From contig CALKOC010000017.1 of the NCBI GenBank assembly GCA_938091085.1, positions 1-64,000 of the forward strand: a DNA stretch of 64,000 nt. Direction: 5' to 3'. Below the pieces are notes generated by a model that saw only the letters and a program-made list of their open reading frames with translations, searched no databases and was not told where the DNA came from. The DNA is from an uncultured Alphaproteobacteria bacterium (GTDB lineage Bacteria; Pseudomonadota; Alphaproteobacteria; RS24). Made by a program: the position numbers and the translations under genes. Below, one piece after another: positions 31,615 to 41,239 of the stretch (its first letter is position 1; every line of letters starts with the position of its first letter).

Positions 31615-32325
31615 ATGAATAAAGTGCTTATAAAACGTTTGCCAAGCCGTATTGTAATTTATGTCATTGCCATCCTAATGAAAATTTGGATGTGTTTTGT
31701 GGTTCTTTCCTGCCGTAAAATTGTAATTGGGAAAGAATATGCAGAGGCAATGCAAACAGCCGAGTACAGCCATATCAAAGCTATATGGCATCGAAATATT
31801 CTGCTGGGCCCCTTAGCCACGTTGAAAAAGAAATCCTATGCCACCCTCGTCACCCCGCATGAGGATGGCGAAGTTGGCGTCGCTTATGCAATCCTCTCCA
31901 GATTTAAAATCGTTCGAGGGTCCGGCACAGGATCTTCTAATAAAAGAAAACCAAAAGACAAAAAAGGAGCCGCAGCCTTTCGGAAATTACTTAGATATTT
32001 GAGTGATGGGACATGCGGATGGATTACTGTAGATATTCCACCCGGTCCAAAATTTGAATGTGGGAAAGGTGTTATAGTTTTGGCACGTCTGAGTCAGAAA
32101 CCGATTATGGCCACTGCCGTCCGGACACAGAACGAAGCCTATATCAAAAAATCATGGGATCAGTTTATTATTCACAAGCCTTTTGGCAAATTGGTGATCG
32201 CCTATGGCAAACCTATTTACGTTCCCAAAGATGCCGATGACGAGATGATTGAGGCCTATCGTTTGAAATTGGAAAAAAACCTTAATGAACTTCATGCAAA
32301 GGCTGAAAATCTGTTAAAAGGCTAA
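31615..32325 (+). CDS. DUF374 acyltransferase, LpxJ-like (copy 2)
   Basis: 236 residues, exactly the length of the upstream copy and alignable over its whole length at roughly half identity by eye. It shares the WHRN motif (AIWHRNILLGPL), GSGTGSSNKRKPKDKKGAAA, VDIPPGPKFECGKGVIVLARLSQKPIMATAVR and an almost identical C-terminus (KLEKNLNELHAKAENLLKG). It stops 2 bp before the waaA start codon. The two copies probably arose by tandem duplication and then diverged, perhaps for different acyl positions or donors. Confidence 0.82.
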   Translation: MNKVLIKRLPSRIVIYVIAILMKIWMCFVVLSCRKIVIGKEYAEAMQTAEYSHIKAIWHRNILLGPLATLKKKSYATLVTPHEDGEVGVAYAILSRFKIVRGSGTGSSNKRKPKDKKGAAAFRKLLRYLSDGTCGWITVDIPPGPKFECGKGVIVLARLSQKPIMATAVRTQNEAYIKKSWDQFIIHKPFGKLVIAYGKPIYVPKDADDEMIEAYRLKLEKNLNELHAKAENLLKG

Positions 32326-32327
32326 TT

Positions 32328-33608
32328 ATGCCTTTGGTGTTTTATATTTATCGAGTCGTAACCTGGCTCATTGGACCGCTTACAAGCATTTTGTTTCGAT
32401 TGCGAAAAAGAATGGGACGAGAAGATGGGTTCAGAAAATTTGAACGGCGCGGATACGCAGGTATGGCGCGCCCCAAAGGTCTTTTGGTATGGGTGCATGT
32501 AGCTAGTGTCGGGGAGATGGTTAGTGTTCTGCCCTTAATACATAAACTGCTTGAAAGTTATCCGGCAGCACAAGCCTTGCTCACAAGTGGGACTGTTACT
32601 TCTGCCAAAATCGCAAATGACAATCCGCATGAAAGAATTATTCACCAATATGTGCCAATGGATCATCCGGGATTTGCCAAACGCTTTGTCAAACACTGGC
32701 ATCCAGATATTGGCCTGTTTGTAGAGTCTGAAATCTGGCCGAACCTGATGTATCAGGCAGAGCAGAATAATGTGCCTCTGTTTCTAATTAATGCGCGTAT
32801 GTCGCAAAACTCATTTAAGAATTGGAAGCGGTTTCCTAATAGTGTTAGACATCTGCTCAATCAATTCGACCTCATTCTCGCACAAGATAACCATTCCTGC
32901 GTTCGTTATGAAATGCTGGGGGCGCGGCGTATTATATCAGCGGGAAATCTTAAATATGACACCCCTCCCTTACCTCACAAAGAAGCCGAACTTAAAAATC
33001 TCAGCCAAACTATAGGTAACCGCCCAATCTGGTTGGCCGCCAGCACCCATGAAGGCGAAGAACTAATGGTCGCTGAAACCCATAAAACCCTTAAAAACAA
33101 GCACCCTGGATTGTTGAGCATCATCGCGCCTCGCCACCCACAAAGAGGTGATAGTCTTGTTAAACAACTCACGGAGTTGGATCTAACGATTGCCCGACGA
33201 AGTGAAAGTCAGGCCATTAACGCAAATACCGATATCTATTTGGCCGATACCATTGGCGAAATGGGGCTTTTTTACAGGCTAAGTGATATTGCTTTTATTG
33301 GCGGAACGGTCACGCCCAAGGGAGGACAAAATCCTCTGGAAGCGGCAAGGCTGGACACAGCTATTTTTTACGGCCCGTCGAATGAAAACTTTTCAGAGAT
33401 GTTTACACTTATTAAAGAGGTGGATGCAGGACGGGAAATTTTCTCGCAAAATGATATGACCGATATGGTCGACCTCCTTCTTTCGGATAGCGACTTTAGG
33501 AAAAAACTCAAAAATAATGCCCTGAAAATGATTGATAAAAATGCTGGCGCAACGGATCAAACTCTCACCGCTATCACCCCGTTTTTAGAGAAAACAACCT
33601 CTGGTTAG
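32328..33608 (+). CDS. waaA: 3-deoxy-D-manno-octulosonic acid (Kdo) transferase
   Basis: 426 residues; adds Kdo to the lipid A precursor at the inner membrane. GT-B glycosyltransferase with an N-terminal anchor helix. Motifs: VWVHVASVGEMVSVLPLI (contains the catalytic-region Glu), QYVPMDHPGFAKRFVKHWHPDIGLFVESEIWPNL, SAGNLKYD, ASTHEGEE, APRHPQRGD, DTIGEMGLFYRLSDIAFIGG and GGQNPLEAARLD. ATG 32328 is 2 bp past the preceding stop, so it is in the same operon. lpxK follows at 8 bp. Confidence 0.97.
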   Translation: MPLVFYIYRVVTWLIGPLTSILFRLRKRMGREDGFRKFERRGYAGMARPKGLLVWVHVASVGEMVSVLPLIHKLLESYPAAQALLTSGTVTSAKIANDNPHERIIHQYVPMDHPGFAKRFVKHWHPDIGLFVESEIWPNLMYQAEQNNVPLFLINARMSQNSFKNWKRFPNSVRHLLNQFDLILAQDNHSCVRYEMLGARRIISAGNLKYDTPPLPHKEAELKNLSQTIGNRPIWLAASTHEGEELMVAETHKTLKNKHPGLLSIIAPRHPQRGDSLVKQLTELDLTIARRSESQAINANTDIYLADTIGEMGLFYRLSDIAFIGGTVTPKGGQNPLEAARLDTAIFYGPSNENFSEMFTLIKEVDAGREIFSQNDMTDMVDLLLSDSDFRKKLKNNALKMIDKNAGATDQTLTAITPFLEKTTSG

Positions 33609-33616
33609 GATGAAAT

Positions 33617-34687
33617 ATGCGCGATCCTAAATTTTGGCGTTTTCCCCCAGATAAAATCCACCCAGCAAAATTGGCACTCCGGCCCTTGGGGTTTCTTTAT
33701 GGTCAAATCGTTAATTTGAGACTGAAGTTTTCTCATCCCGAAGATATAGGCAAACCTGTTATTTGCGTCGGGAACTTTACGCTGGGCGGTAGCGGAAAGA
33801 CACCCGTTACACTCAAGCTTGCAGAATATCTTCAATCTATGGGGGAACAACCATCTATTCTTTCAAGAGGCTATGGTGGCAATAACAAGCATGCACTTAA
33901 AGTCGATCCAAAACTTCACCACGCCCAAATAACCGGTGACGAACCTTATATGATGGCGCATCATTATCCAGTTTACATCGCACCCAATAGAAGAGATGCC
34001 GCAAAACTTGCCTTAAATGATAAGCAGGTCAATCCGAGCGTCTTGATTATGGATGATGGGATGCAAAGCCCAAACCTTCATAAATCTCTTACCTTTGCCG
34101 TGATAGATCGCCAGGCCGGGTTTGGAAATGGCGGGGTATTCCCTGCAGGGCCGTTGAGAGAAAACATAGATGCCGCTCTTACAAGAATTGACGCTGTCAT
34201 CATAAGTGGACCCGCGAATGAATTGCTTAGAGCCGATGTTAGTGCGGTCATTTCAAAAGCAGCAGAACGCGACATGCCTGTATTTGAGACGGAGCTTGCC
34301 GCAACCAATGCACAAGCTGAAAAAGTCGTCGCTTTTTGCGGGATTGGGCGCCCTGCAAAATTTTACAGCCAGCTTGAACAGCTTGGATACGATATTCGAT
34401 TTAGCCAGGATTTTAATGATCACCATTATTATTCGGAGCAGGATGCGGCAGATTTGCTGGCACTTGCCGAAAAATATAATGCGCAACTCATCACGACTAG
34501 AAAGGATGCTGTAAGGCTGGAAGGTTTTGATAAATCCAGTAAACGCTTTAAACTTGCCGAAATTTGCAAAACATTGGATGTTGTTGCCATGTTTTCTGAT
34601 GATAAAAAATTGGAAGAATTTCTAATCGGGCGATTAGCTGAAGCCAGACAATCAAAATTATATACGGCACCCGGAAATAATTTATAG
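33617..34687 (+). CDS. lpxK: Tetraacyldisaccharide 4'-kinase
   Basis: 356 residues; phosphorylates the lipid A precursor at 4'. The P-loop is in VGNFTLGGSGKTPVTLKLAEYL (GGSGKT) and the following conserved stretch is ILSRGYGG. DEPYMMAHH, LIMDDGMQSPNL and FCGIGRPAKFYSQLEQLGYD are typical. A membrane-facing N-terminus starts FWRFPPDKIHPAKLALRPLGFLYG. It lies 8 bp after waaA. Confidence 0.97.
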   Translation: MRDPKFWRFPPDKIHPAKLALRPLGFLYGQIVNLRLKFSHPEDIGKPVICVGNFTLGGSGKTPVTLKLAEYLQSMGEQPSILSRGYGGNNKHALKVDPKLHHAQITGDEPYMMAHHYPVYIAPNRRDAAKLALNDKQVNPSVLIMDDGMQSPNLHKSLTFAVIDRQAGFGNGGVFPAGPLRENIDAALTRIDAVIISGPANELLRADVSAVISKAAERDMPVFETELAATNAQAEKVVAFCGIGRPAKFYSQLEQLGYDIRFSQDFNDHHYYSEQDAADLLALAEKYNAQLITTRKDAVRLEGFDKSSKRFKLAEICKTLDVVAMFSDDKKLEEFLIGRLAEARQSKLYTAPGNNL

Positions 34688-34692
34688 AAGCA

Positions 34693-35580
34693 ATGGGCAG
34701 TGCCACTATGCTGAAAACTTTCAAACATATAATTGAACTTATCTTCGGAATGGCTTTTATTAAGCTTTCGCGTTTTTTGGGACTAGAAAAAAGTAGCCGA
34801 TTTTTTGGTTATCTATTTACCAAGATTGGTCCCCTCTTCCCACAGAACAAGATTGCGATAAAAAATAAGACAGCTGCTTTTCCAGAAGCCAGCGCGGCTG
34901 AGATTAGATCTTTAAATATTGAGATGTGGCGCAATCTCGGCATGTTTTTTGGGGAATTTAGCAATCTGGACAGATTGCGCGCAGAGGCTGATACGAGAAT
35001 AAATATTTCAGGATTGGAGCTCACACAAAAAGCGTATGACGAAGGGAGAGGCCTGATATTCTTTTCGGGGCATATGGGAAACTGGGAGGTTATGGCCTCC
35101 GCGACACATATATTTGATAAGGATGTCATTGGCGTCTATCGCAAAGCGAATAATCCATTTTTCGAGAAATGGATAACCGAGATACGCAGTAAATCAACTG
35201 TGACAAAACTTGTTCAAAAAGGCGCCGATGGCGCAAAAAAAATCATAAAGACTTTGAAAGCCGGAAATGCAGTTTGCGTGTTAAACGATCAGAAAATGAA
35301 TGACGGGGCTGAACTAAAGTTTTTTGGTCGTCCGGCGATGACCGCAACAGCTATCCCTAAAATTGCCAGAAAATTTAATGTACCAATGGTTTTCCTGAGT
35401 GTTAATAGGCGTGAAAATTGCCAATTTGATGTCATTTTTCATCCTCCTTTTCTGCCTGAAACTACCGAGGACATTCATCAAGATATCATAAATACAGCCC
35501 AAAAAATGAATGATATGATGGAAGAAGCAATTAGACAGCAACCCGCTCATTGGTTGTGGCTTCACAATCGTTGGAAATAA
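34693..35580 (+). CDS. LpxL-type lysophospholipid/lipid A acyltransferase
   Basis: 295 residues (281 or so if ATG 34708 is used instead of 34693) of the LpxL/HtrB family. The HxxxxE catalytic motif is in FFSGHMGNWEVMA. The family segments GVYRKANNPFFEKWI, VLNDQKMNDGAELKFFGRPAMTATAIPKIARKF and the terminal PAHWLWLHNRWK are present. It is the last gene of the lipid A block; its stop codon directly abuts the stop of the convergent M23 gene. Acyl specificity cannot be read from the sequence. Confidence 0.92.
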   Translation: MGSATMLKTFKHIIELIFGMAFIKLSRFLGLEKSSRFFGYLFTKIGPLFPQNKIAIKNKTAAFPEASAAEIRSLNIEMWRNLGMFFGEFSNLDRLRAEADTRINISGLELTQKAYDEGRGLIFFSGHMGNWEVMASATHIFDKDVIGVYRKANNPFFEKWITEIRSKSTVTKLVQKGADGAKKIIKTLKAGNAVCVLNDQKMNDGAELKFFGRPAMTATAIPKIARKFNVPMVFLSVNRRENCQFDVIFHPPFLPETTEDIHQDIINTAQKMNDMMEEAIRQQPAHWLWLHNRWK

Positions 35581-36399
35581 TCAGTTTTCACCGCTTACGA
35601 GCAAGGCAGGATCTAGCCTCTGGTCACGCCAATAAACCCGCCAATCCAAATGCGGCCCCGTTGACCGCCCCGCAGACCCAACTCGTCCGATAATTTGCTG
35701 AGCGTTTACCCGATCACCGCTTTTCACATTAATTTGCGATAAATGAAGATAAGCGGAGAGCAACCCCATGCCATGGTCAATAAACACCAAACCGCCTTCA
35801 TAATACATGCTCTGTTCAGCTAACGTGACCGTCCCTGATGTCATCGCCATTACCGGTGTTCCGGCTGGCGCAGCAATATCGATACCGTAATGCGGGCGCC
35901 GAGCTTCGCCATTAAAATATCTCTGACTACCATAGACACCTGTAATCCGGCCTTTCAGAGGCCAATAAAACTTTTTCCCAAAAAGAGCTTTTGGCGCACT
36001 GTCACGGCGCGCTTGCTTTTTTTGTTGCCCCTCTAGCCGGATACGTTTCAGCACAGTCTCTGGCGGGGAAACATATTTCTGCGCCACACCCTCAACATAT
36101 TGAATATTGTAATCTCTTTTTTCCAATGGACGTATAACCGCATAGTCCTGCCCGTCTATACTGAACTTAAGCGTTGTCTCTTTTCCGGCATCGCGTCCAT
36201 AGCCAAACACGGCAAGACCTTTATCTATGGATACCGGTCTATTATCGACCTTTACTGAAACCCCCGGCTTAAGCTGTAAGGCCACCATCCCGCCAGGTTT
36301 AAAATGCCCAGCAGCAGACTCGACCAATGTGTCAGGAAAACTCTGCTGCTCCAGCGGCGCGAGAGATAACAGTCCAGTCAAAAAAAAGGTTGGTATCAT
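35581..36399 (-). CDS. M23 family metallopeptidase (LytM domain)
   Basis: 272 residues with an N-terminal signal peptide (MIPTFFLTGLLSLAPL), an about 110-residue linker/beta domain, and a C-terminal LytM-type peptidase. Zinc ligands: the HxxxD of RRPHYGIDIAAPAGTPV, the HxH of LSAYLHLSQINV region, and GPHLDWRVYW near the end. It is expected to cut peptidoglycan cross-links. The gene overlaps DUF2093 by four bases (ATGA) and is convergent with the acyltransferase gene. Confidence 0.93.
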   Translation of the reverse strand: MIPTFFLTGLLSLAPLEQQSFPDTLVESAAGHFKPGGMVALQLKPGVSVKVDNRPVSIDKGLAVFGYGRDAGKETTLKFSIDGQDYAVIRPLEKRDYNIQYVEGVAQKYVSPPETVLKRIRLEGQQKKQARRDSAPKALFGKKFYWPLKGRITGVYGSQRYFNGEARRPHYGIDIAAPAGTPVMAMTSGTVTLAEQSMYYEGGLVFIDHGMGLLSAYLHLSQINVKSGDRVNAQQIIGRVGSAGRSTGPHLDWRVYWRDQRLDPALLVSGEN

Positions 36400-36614
36400 G
36401 TGTCGTGATGTTGTCTTTGCTGCTCAGCCTGAAGCGAGGCAGCAGCATCAATATAAGGTTCCTGAAAATCAACATTCCAGTAGCGCAACATCTCCATCAA
36501 AATCGGCTTGCCGGTAACTGCGCAAAAAACATGCGTCCCTGGAACTTCGATTATAAAGTCCCCATCCAGATATTTAATCCTTGCTTCTGCACCAAGATTT
36601 GCCAAATCACTCAT
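36396..36614 (-). CDS. DUF2093 small conserved protein
   Basis: 72 residues of the DUF2093 family, restricted largely to alphaproteobacteria. Recognisable pieces: ARIKYLDGDFIIEVPGTHVFCAVTGKPI and LRYWNVDFQEPY. No known function, no membrane segment. It overlaps xseA at the start and the M23 gene at the end by four bases each, so the three are co-translated. Confidence 0.93.
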   Translation of the reverse strand: MSDLANLGAEARIKYLDGDFIIEVPGTHVFCAVTGKPILMEMLRYWNVDFQEPYIDAAASLQAEQQRQHHDT

Positions 36615-38104
36615 TCAAATAATTTACCTTGTTGTGAGGTTTTTGTCTCGTTTTTAGCCTTCTCGTTTTTGGGCTTTTCTTTATCGAGATTAGACGCTGA
36701 TTTAGATTTATGTTTAGCAGATTCTTTTGCAGATGATGTTTCCTCAACACGTGCACCAAGTTTTTCACCTTTGGCAAGATGAATATTCAGCAAACTGCCT
36801 ATTTTGGCCTTGGAAGCCTGACGCAAGGGTGCGCCTTGCTCGTCCAGCACAAGCGCAAACCCTCGTTCCAGCACAGCCTCATGACTAAGCAAATCTAACT
36901 GTTTGCTCAAAGCTGCAAGTTTTTGAGCCGCGTCTTTTATCTTTCTCTCTCCCGCGAGAGCTGCCCGGTGTTGCAGTCCATTAATATTTTGGCGTGATTG
37001 ATGAACATGCCTCAGCATCGGTCTGAAAGACAGCCCAACGGCTATGCGATCAAATTGAGCTTTTTGATTTGTTAGATTCGCAGTGAGGGCGCGCGCCAAA
37101 CGGCTCGCAATCGAGTCGAATAACTGCCTTGGAATAGCGAGTATATCCTCAAGGCGGGGCATTCCTCGTGACAACCCAGTCAGACGGTCACGGCGTGTTG
37201 TTATCAGAGTATGGCTGCTCCGCATCATCCGGCGCGTCAAATCCATGAGACCTGACGTTAGATCTACCCTTACCGGTACTGCCATTTCAGCCGCAGCAGT
37301 TGGCGTCGGCGCACGAATATCAGCAGCAAAATCAATAAGGGTTGTATCCGTTTCATGGCCTATAGCGGAAATAACAGGAATATCCGACTGTGCTACTGTA
37401 CGTACGACTATTTCTTCGTTAAACCCCCAAAGGTCTTCAAAGCTTCCGCCACCTCGTGCGACAATCAGCAAATCTGGGCGCGGGGTCGCCCCACCCGGTT
37501 TAATTGCATTAAAACCTGCAATGGCGCGGGACACTTCATCGGCGCAGTTCTCTCCCTGCACCCTTACAGGCCAGACCAATACATGACGCGGGAATCTATC
37601 TTCAAGGCGATGAATAATATCTCTGATAACAGCACCTGACGGGCTGGTAACAACACCTATTGTCTGAGGCAAAAAGGGAAGCATTTTTTTACGCGCCGGT
37701 TCAAACAACCCCTCTGCAGTGAGTTTCTTTTTGCGTTCTTCCAGCAAGGCCATTAACGCACCGACGCCAGCTGGTTCCATATATTCAATGATCATCTGAT
37801 ATTTTGATTGGCCCGCAAATGTCGTCAGTTTTCCTGTGCAAATAACCTCAAGCCCTTGTTCGGGTTGCAAAGGAAGTTTCTGGGCTGTCCCCTTCCAGAT
37901 AACACCAGATAAAACGGCTTTTTCGTCTTTTAAATCTAAATAGAGATGCCCCGAAGACGGACGGGAGACACGTCCAAGTTCAGCGCGCACGCGAATATGT
38001 GCAAACCCGTCCTCAATTTGACGTTTTACAAGTCCGGAAATTTCGCTGACAGAAAATTCCTGTACATTCGCATTCCGATTTTCAGTTTCTTGAAATTGAC
38101 TCAT
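36611..38104 (-). CDS. xseA: Exodeoxyribonuclease VII large subunit
   Basis: About 497 residues from ATG 38104 (a GTG at 38146 would add 14). The N-terminal OB-fold (GHLYLDLKDEKAVLSGVIWKG) precedes the catalytic domain with VTSPSGAVIRDIIHRLEDRFPRHV, LLIVARGGGSFEDLWGFNEE and ISAIGHETDTTLIDFAADIRAPTPTAAAE. The last 50 residues are a Lys/Ser/Glu-rich low-complexity tail not needed by the family fold. The small subunit XseB is not in this window. It is divergent from purD. Confidence 0.96.
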   Translation of the reverse strand: MSQFQETENRNANVQEFSVSEISGLVKRQIEDGFAHIRVRAELGRVSRPSSGHLYLDLKDEKAVLSGVIWKGTAQKLPLQPEQGLEVICTGKLTTFAGQSKYQMIIEYMEPAGVGALMALLEERKKKLTAEGLFEPARKKMLPFLPQTIGVVTSPSGAVIRDIIHRLEDRFPRHVLVWPVRVQGENCADEVSRAIAGFNAIKPGGATPRPDLLIVARGGGSFEDLWGFNEEIVVRTVAQSDIPVISAIGHETDTTLIDFAADIRAPTPTAAAEMAVPVRVDLTSGLMDLTRRMMRSSHTLITTRRDRLTGLSRGMPRLEDILAIPRQLFDSIASRLARALTANLTNQKAQFDRIAVGLSFRPMLRHVHQSRQNINGLQHRAALAGERKIKDAAQKLAALSKQLDLLSHEAVLERGFALVLDEQGAPLRQASKAKIGSLLNIHLAKGEKLGARVEETSSAKESAKHKSKSASNLDKEKPKNEKAKNETKTSQQGKLFE

Positions 38105-38250
38105 TCGATTTGTTACTGCTATCCACTGATTTCTAACATGGCCCACCCGAACCCTTCAGACAAGTCCGTCTAAATTTGATAGTTTGATTTTACCTTTAAT
38201 TTATTCACGATACTATCCCAAACAGTTTGAACACCCAACAGGTCGAACAC

Positions 38251-39537
38251 ATGAAAGAAAATAGTCTTAAAATTCTTGTTCTTGGTAGCGGCGGGCGTGA
38301 ACATGCTCTCTGCTGGAAAATCGCACAAAGCCCCCTCCTTGAAAAACTCTATTGCGCCCCGGGTAATGGAGGGATTGAGTCTGTCGCAGATTGCGTCACC
38401 CTTGATATTGAGTCACCCGATGCCGTTTTAAAATTTGCCAAAGAACAAGCTATAGACCTCGTTGTTATCGGGCCTGAAGGCCCTCTCGTCGCAGGGCTTG
38501 CGGATGCGCTCATGGCTGAAAATATTGCAGCTTTCGGACCCGTGGCGGCGGCAGCCCAACTTGAAGGCTCGAAAGGCTTTACTAAAGATATTTGTGCCGC
38601 CTATGGCATCCCAACCGCCGCTTACGGCCGTTTCAAATCTGCCGCAGATGCTCATGCTTATCTTGACACCCACCCTGCCCCTATCGTCGTTAAGGCTGAT
38701 GGTCTGGCGGCAGGCAAAGGTGTTATTATTGCCGAGACTGATGCTCAGGCTCGTGCCGCAGTTGATGATATATTTGATGGTGCATTCGGTCAGGCCGGCG
38801 CTGAGCTTGTAATTGAAGAATTCATGACCGGTGAGGAGGCCAGTTTTTTTGTCCTCACTGACGGCGTGAATGCGCTCCCGCTGGCTACGGCTCAAGATCA
38901 TAAGCGTGTCGGCGAGGGTGATACCGGCCCGAATACCGGCGGCATGGGCGCCTATTCACCCGCTAGAATTGTTACGCCCGCTTTATTGGAAGACACCATG
39001 CGGCGCATTATCCAACCGACATTGACCGCGATGGCAGATAAGGGGTCACCCTATCGTGGGGTGCTCTATGCAGGTTTAATGCTGACTGAGGACGGACCAA
39101 AACTGGTGGAATATAATGCACGCTTTGGCGATCCTGAATGTCAGGTATTGATGTTGCGCCTCAAAAGTGACCTTGTCCCCGCCCTGATGGCGACGGCTAT
39201 AGGGGATATTAGTGATCTTGATCTCGAATGGCACGACGAAGACGCGATGACGGTTGTTATGGCTGCACAAGGGTATCCAGGTAGCTATTCCAAAGGTACA
39301 GAAATTGATGGGCTTGATGCAGCCGTAGCAGATTCAGATACACAAATCTTTCATGCAGGTACAAAGACCGAAGATGGAAAAACACTTGCAGTTGGTGGAC
39401 GTGTGCTTAATGTCACCTCTAAAGGTCAAGACTTAAATGCCGCAAGAGACAAAGCCTATGCTGCGCTAGAAAAGATTGACTGGGAGGAAGGGTTCTACCG
39501 TCGCGATATTGGCTGGCGCGCACTGGATGAAATTTAG
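38251..39537 (+). CDS. purD: Phosphoribosylamine-glycine ligase
   Basis: ATP-grasp enzyme of purine synthesis, 428 residues from ATG 38251 (a TTG at 38227 gives eight extra residues). Motifs: [72 protein letters not shown] and [12 protein letters not shown]. It uses glycine as substrate, as does the gcv operon, but no shared control is visible. Divergent from xseA. Confidence 0.97.
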   Translation: MKENSLKILVLGSGGREHALCWKIAQSPLLEKLYCAPGNGGIESVADCVTLDIESPDAVLKFAKEQAIDLVVIGPEGPLVAGLADALMAENIAAFGPVAAAAQLEGSKGFTKDICAAYGIPTAAYGRFKSAADAHAYLDTHPAPIVVKADGLAAGKGVIIAETDAQARAAVDDIFDGAFGQAGAELVIEEFMTGEEASFFVLTDGVNALPLATAQDHKRVGEGDTGPNTGGMGAYSPARIVTPALLEDTMRRIIQPTLTAMADKGSPYRGVLYAGLMLTEDGPKLVEYNARFGDPECQVLMLRLKSDLVPALMATAIGDISDLDLEWHDEDAMTVVMAAQGYPGSYSKGTEIDGLDAAVADSDTQIFHAGTKTEDGKTLAVGGRVLNVTSKGQDLNAARDKAYAALEKIDWEEGFYRRDIGWRALDEI

Positions 39538-39597
39538 CGTTTCTTTCTAACATAGACATTTGAGAAAAACGCAAAAGAGGGGGTTAAAGAGTCATAA

Positions 39598-40674
39598 ATG
39601 AGTGATAGACAGGAAAAGTTCGGCGGCACAAAAGAAGTCTCTGAAACACTTAAATTTAATGTCAAAAATCTTGAAGACTACATGCACGCTCATGTTGAAA
39701 GCTTTGAGGGCCCTCTTGAAGTGAAGCAATTTAAAGGCGGACAATCCAACCCGACCTATCAGCTCATCACCCCTAACAAAAAATATGTTTTGAGACGCAA
39801 ACCGCCGGGAAAGCTTTTGCCTTCGGCGCATGCTGTTGACCGCGAATATCGTGTTATCACCGCGCTGGCTTCAGTCGGCTTTCCTGTTCCACGCAGTTAT
39901 TGCTTATGCGAGGATGATAGTGTGATTGGAACCATGTTCTATATTATGGATATGGTCGAAGGGCGCATCTTATGGGATGTGACCCTAAGTGATTACGCCA
40001 AAGAAGACAGATGGCCGATATTTGAAGCTCAGGTCAAAACGATTGCTCAGTTGCACACGCTTGACTATGAAGCCATCGGCCTTGGCGATTACGGCAAGCC
40101 GGGCAATTATTTTGAGCGCCAAATTGGACGTTGGACGAAACAATACATCGCCTCAGAGACTCAAAAAGTCGACAATATGGATAAGCTTATGGCATGGCTG
40201 CCAGGGCAAATTCCACAAGATGACGCGACCTCAATTGTCCATGGTGATTTCAGGCTTGATAATATGGTGCTGCACCCGAACAAAGCTGAGGTGAGCGCTG
40301 TGTTGGATTGGGAATTATCGACGTTGGGTCATCCGCTTGGCGATTTCACTTATCATCTGATGCAATGGCACATGCCGTCGATTAAAACCATGGTAACGGC
40401 ATCGCTTGCGGGCAGAGATTTGGGCGAATTAGGGATTCCGACGGCCGACCAATATATCCGTATGTATTGCGACGCGGTTGGACGGGACGGTATTGAAAAT
40501 ATCGACTTCTATCTGGCTTTTAATATGTTCCGGCTTGCGGCGATTTTGCAGGGTATTGTCGGGCGCGTTAGAGACGGTACTGCAAGTTCGGCACATGCAG
40601 GTGAAATGGAAAAGAATATTCCACCCCTAGCAGATGTAGGCTGGGCCTTCGCACAAAAAGCTGGCGCAGTTTAA
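39598..40674 (+). CDS. APH-fold phosphotransferase (ACAD10/11-type kinase domain)
   Basis: 358 residues of the aminoglycoside phosphotransferase superfamily, in the subgroup related to the kinase part of ACAD10/ACAD11. Motifs: QFKGGQSNPTYQL (nucleotide loop), VLRRKPPGKLLPSAHAVDREYRVI, SIVHGDFRLDNMV (catalytic loop) and AVLDWELSTLGHPLGDF (metal site). Relatives are linked to hydroxyacyl-CoA or fatty acid metabolism, and an acyl-CoA dehydrogenase lies 2.2 kb downstream. True substrate unknown. Confidence 0.88.
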   Translation: MSDRQEKFGGTKEVSETLKFNVKNLEDYMHAHVESFEGPLEVKQFKGGQSNPTYQLITPNKKYVLRRKPPGKLLPSAHAVDREYRVITALASVGFPVPRSYCLCEDDSVIGTMFYIMDMVEGRILWDVTLSDYAKEDRWPIFEAQVKTIAQLHTLDYEAIGLGDYGKPGNYFERQIGRWTKQYIASETQKVDNMDKLMAWLPGQIPQDDATSIVHGDFRLDNMVLHPNKAEVSAVLDWELSTLGHPLGDFTYHLMQWHMPSIKTMVTASLAGRDLGELGIPTADQYIRMYCDAVGRDGIENIDFYLAFNMFRLAAILQGIVGRVRDGTASSAHAGEMEKNIPPLADVGWAFAQKAGAV

Positions 40675-40678
40675 TTCT

Positions 40679-41233
40679 TCAAGAAGTATATGAGAGCAAG
40701 GTGATTTCTGTATCACCATAAATACGCCTATTGATTTCATCAAAACCCAAAGGCGTCTTAAAGTCTGCGCGCTTGTCTTCCTCAACCACCAGCAATGCAT
40801 CCTCTGCCAACCAGTCGCCCTCTTTCAAACAAAGCAGCGTTTTCTCCGCCAGTCCCTTACCATAGGGGGGATCGAGAAACACAAGATTAAATAAAGGTGC
40901 TTGTTTGTCGTGGTTTCTCAATTTAACCGCATCACGTTTCAGAAGATGCGTTTTATCGGCGGCGTCAAGCGCGTGAATATTGTTTTCAATAACAGCCCAA
41001 GCAGCAGTCATTTTTTCTATAAAATAGCAGGTCTCTGCACCGCGCGATAAAGCCTCAAGTCCTAACGCACCGGTTCCGGCGAAAATGTCAAGAACATGAG
41101 TTTCATTAAGCTCGATACGACTTTCAAGCGCAGAAAATAATGCCTCTCTAATACGATCAGATGTCGGACGTGTCAGATTATTTTTAGGCGTTTGAAGGGT
41201 GTGCCCTTTCCATTTTCCGGCAATGATACGCAT
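40679..41233 (-). CDS. rsmD: 16S rRNA m2G966 methyltransferase
   Basis: 184-residue SAM-dependent methyltransferase acting on G966 of 16S rRNA. It opens with MRIIAGKWKGHTL and RPTSDRIREALF. The SAM loop is VLDIFAGTGALGLEALSRGAE and the catalytic motif IV is NLVFLDPPYGKGL (DPPY). It follows the pseudouridine synthase gene by 6 bp on the same strand, a frequent pairing of RNA-modification genes. Confidence 0.96.
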   Translation of the reverse strand: MRIIAGKWKGHTLQTPKNNLTRPTSDRIREALFSALESRIELNETHVLDIFAGTGALGLEALSRGAETCYFIEKMTAAWAVIENNIHALDAADKTHLLKRDAVKLRNHDKQAPLFNLVFLDPPYGKGLAEKTLLCLKEGDWLAEDALLVVEEDKRADFKTPLGFDEINRRIYGDTEITLLSYTS

Positions 41234-41239
41234 ATCAGA

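Noticed and set aside
30863-32325. Two DUF374 copies as an assembly duplication
   Set aside because: The copies differ at about half of the positions in protein and even more in DNA, so they are true paralogues.
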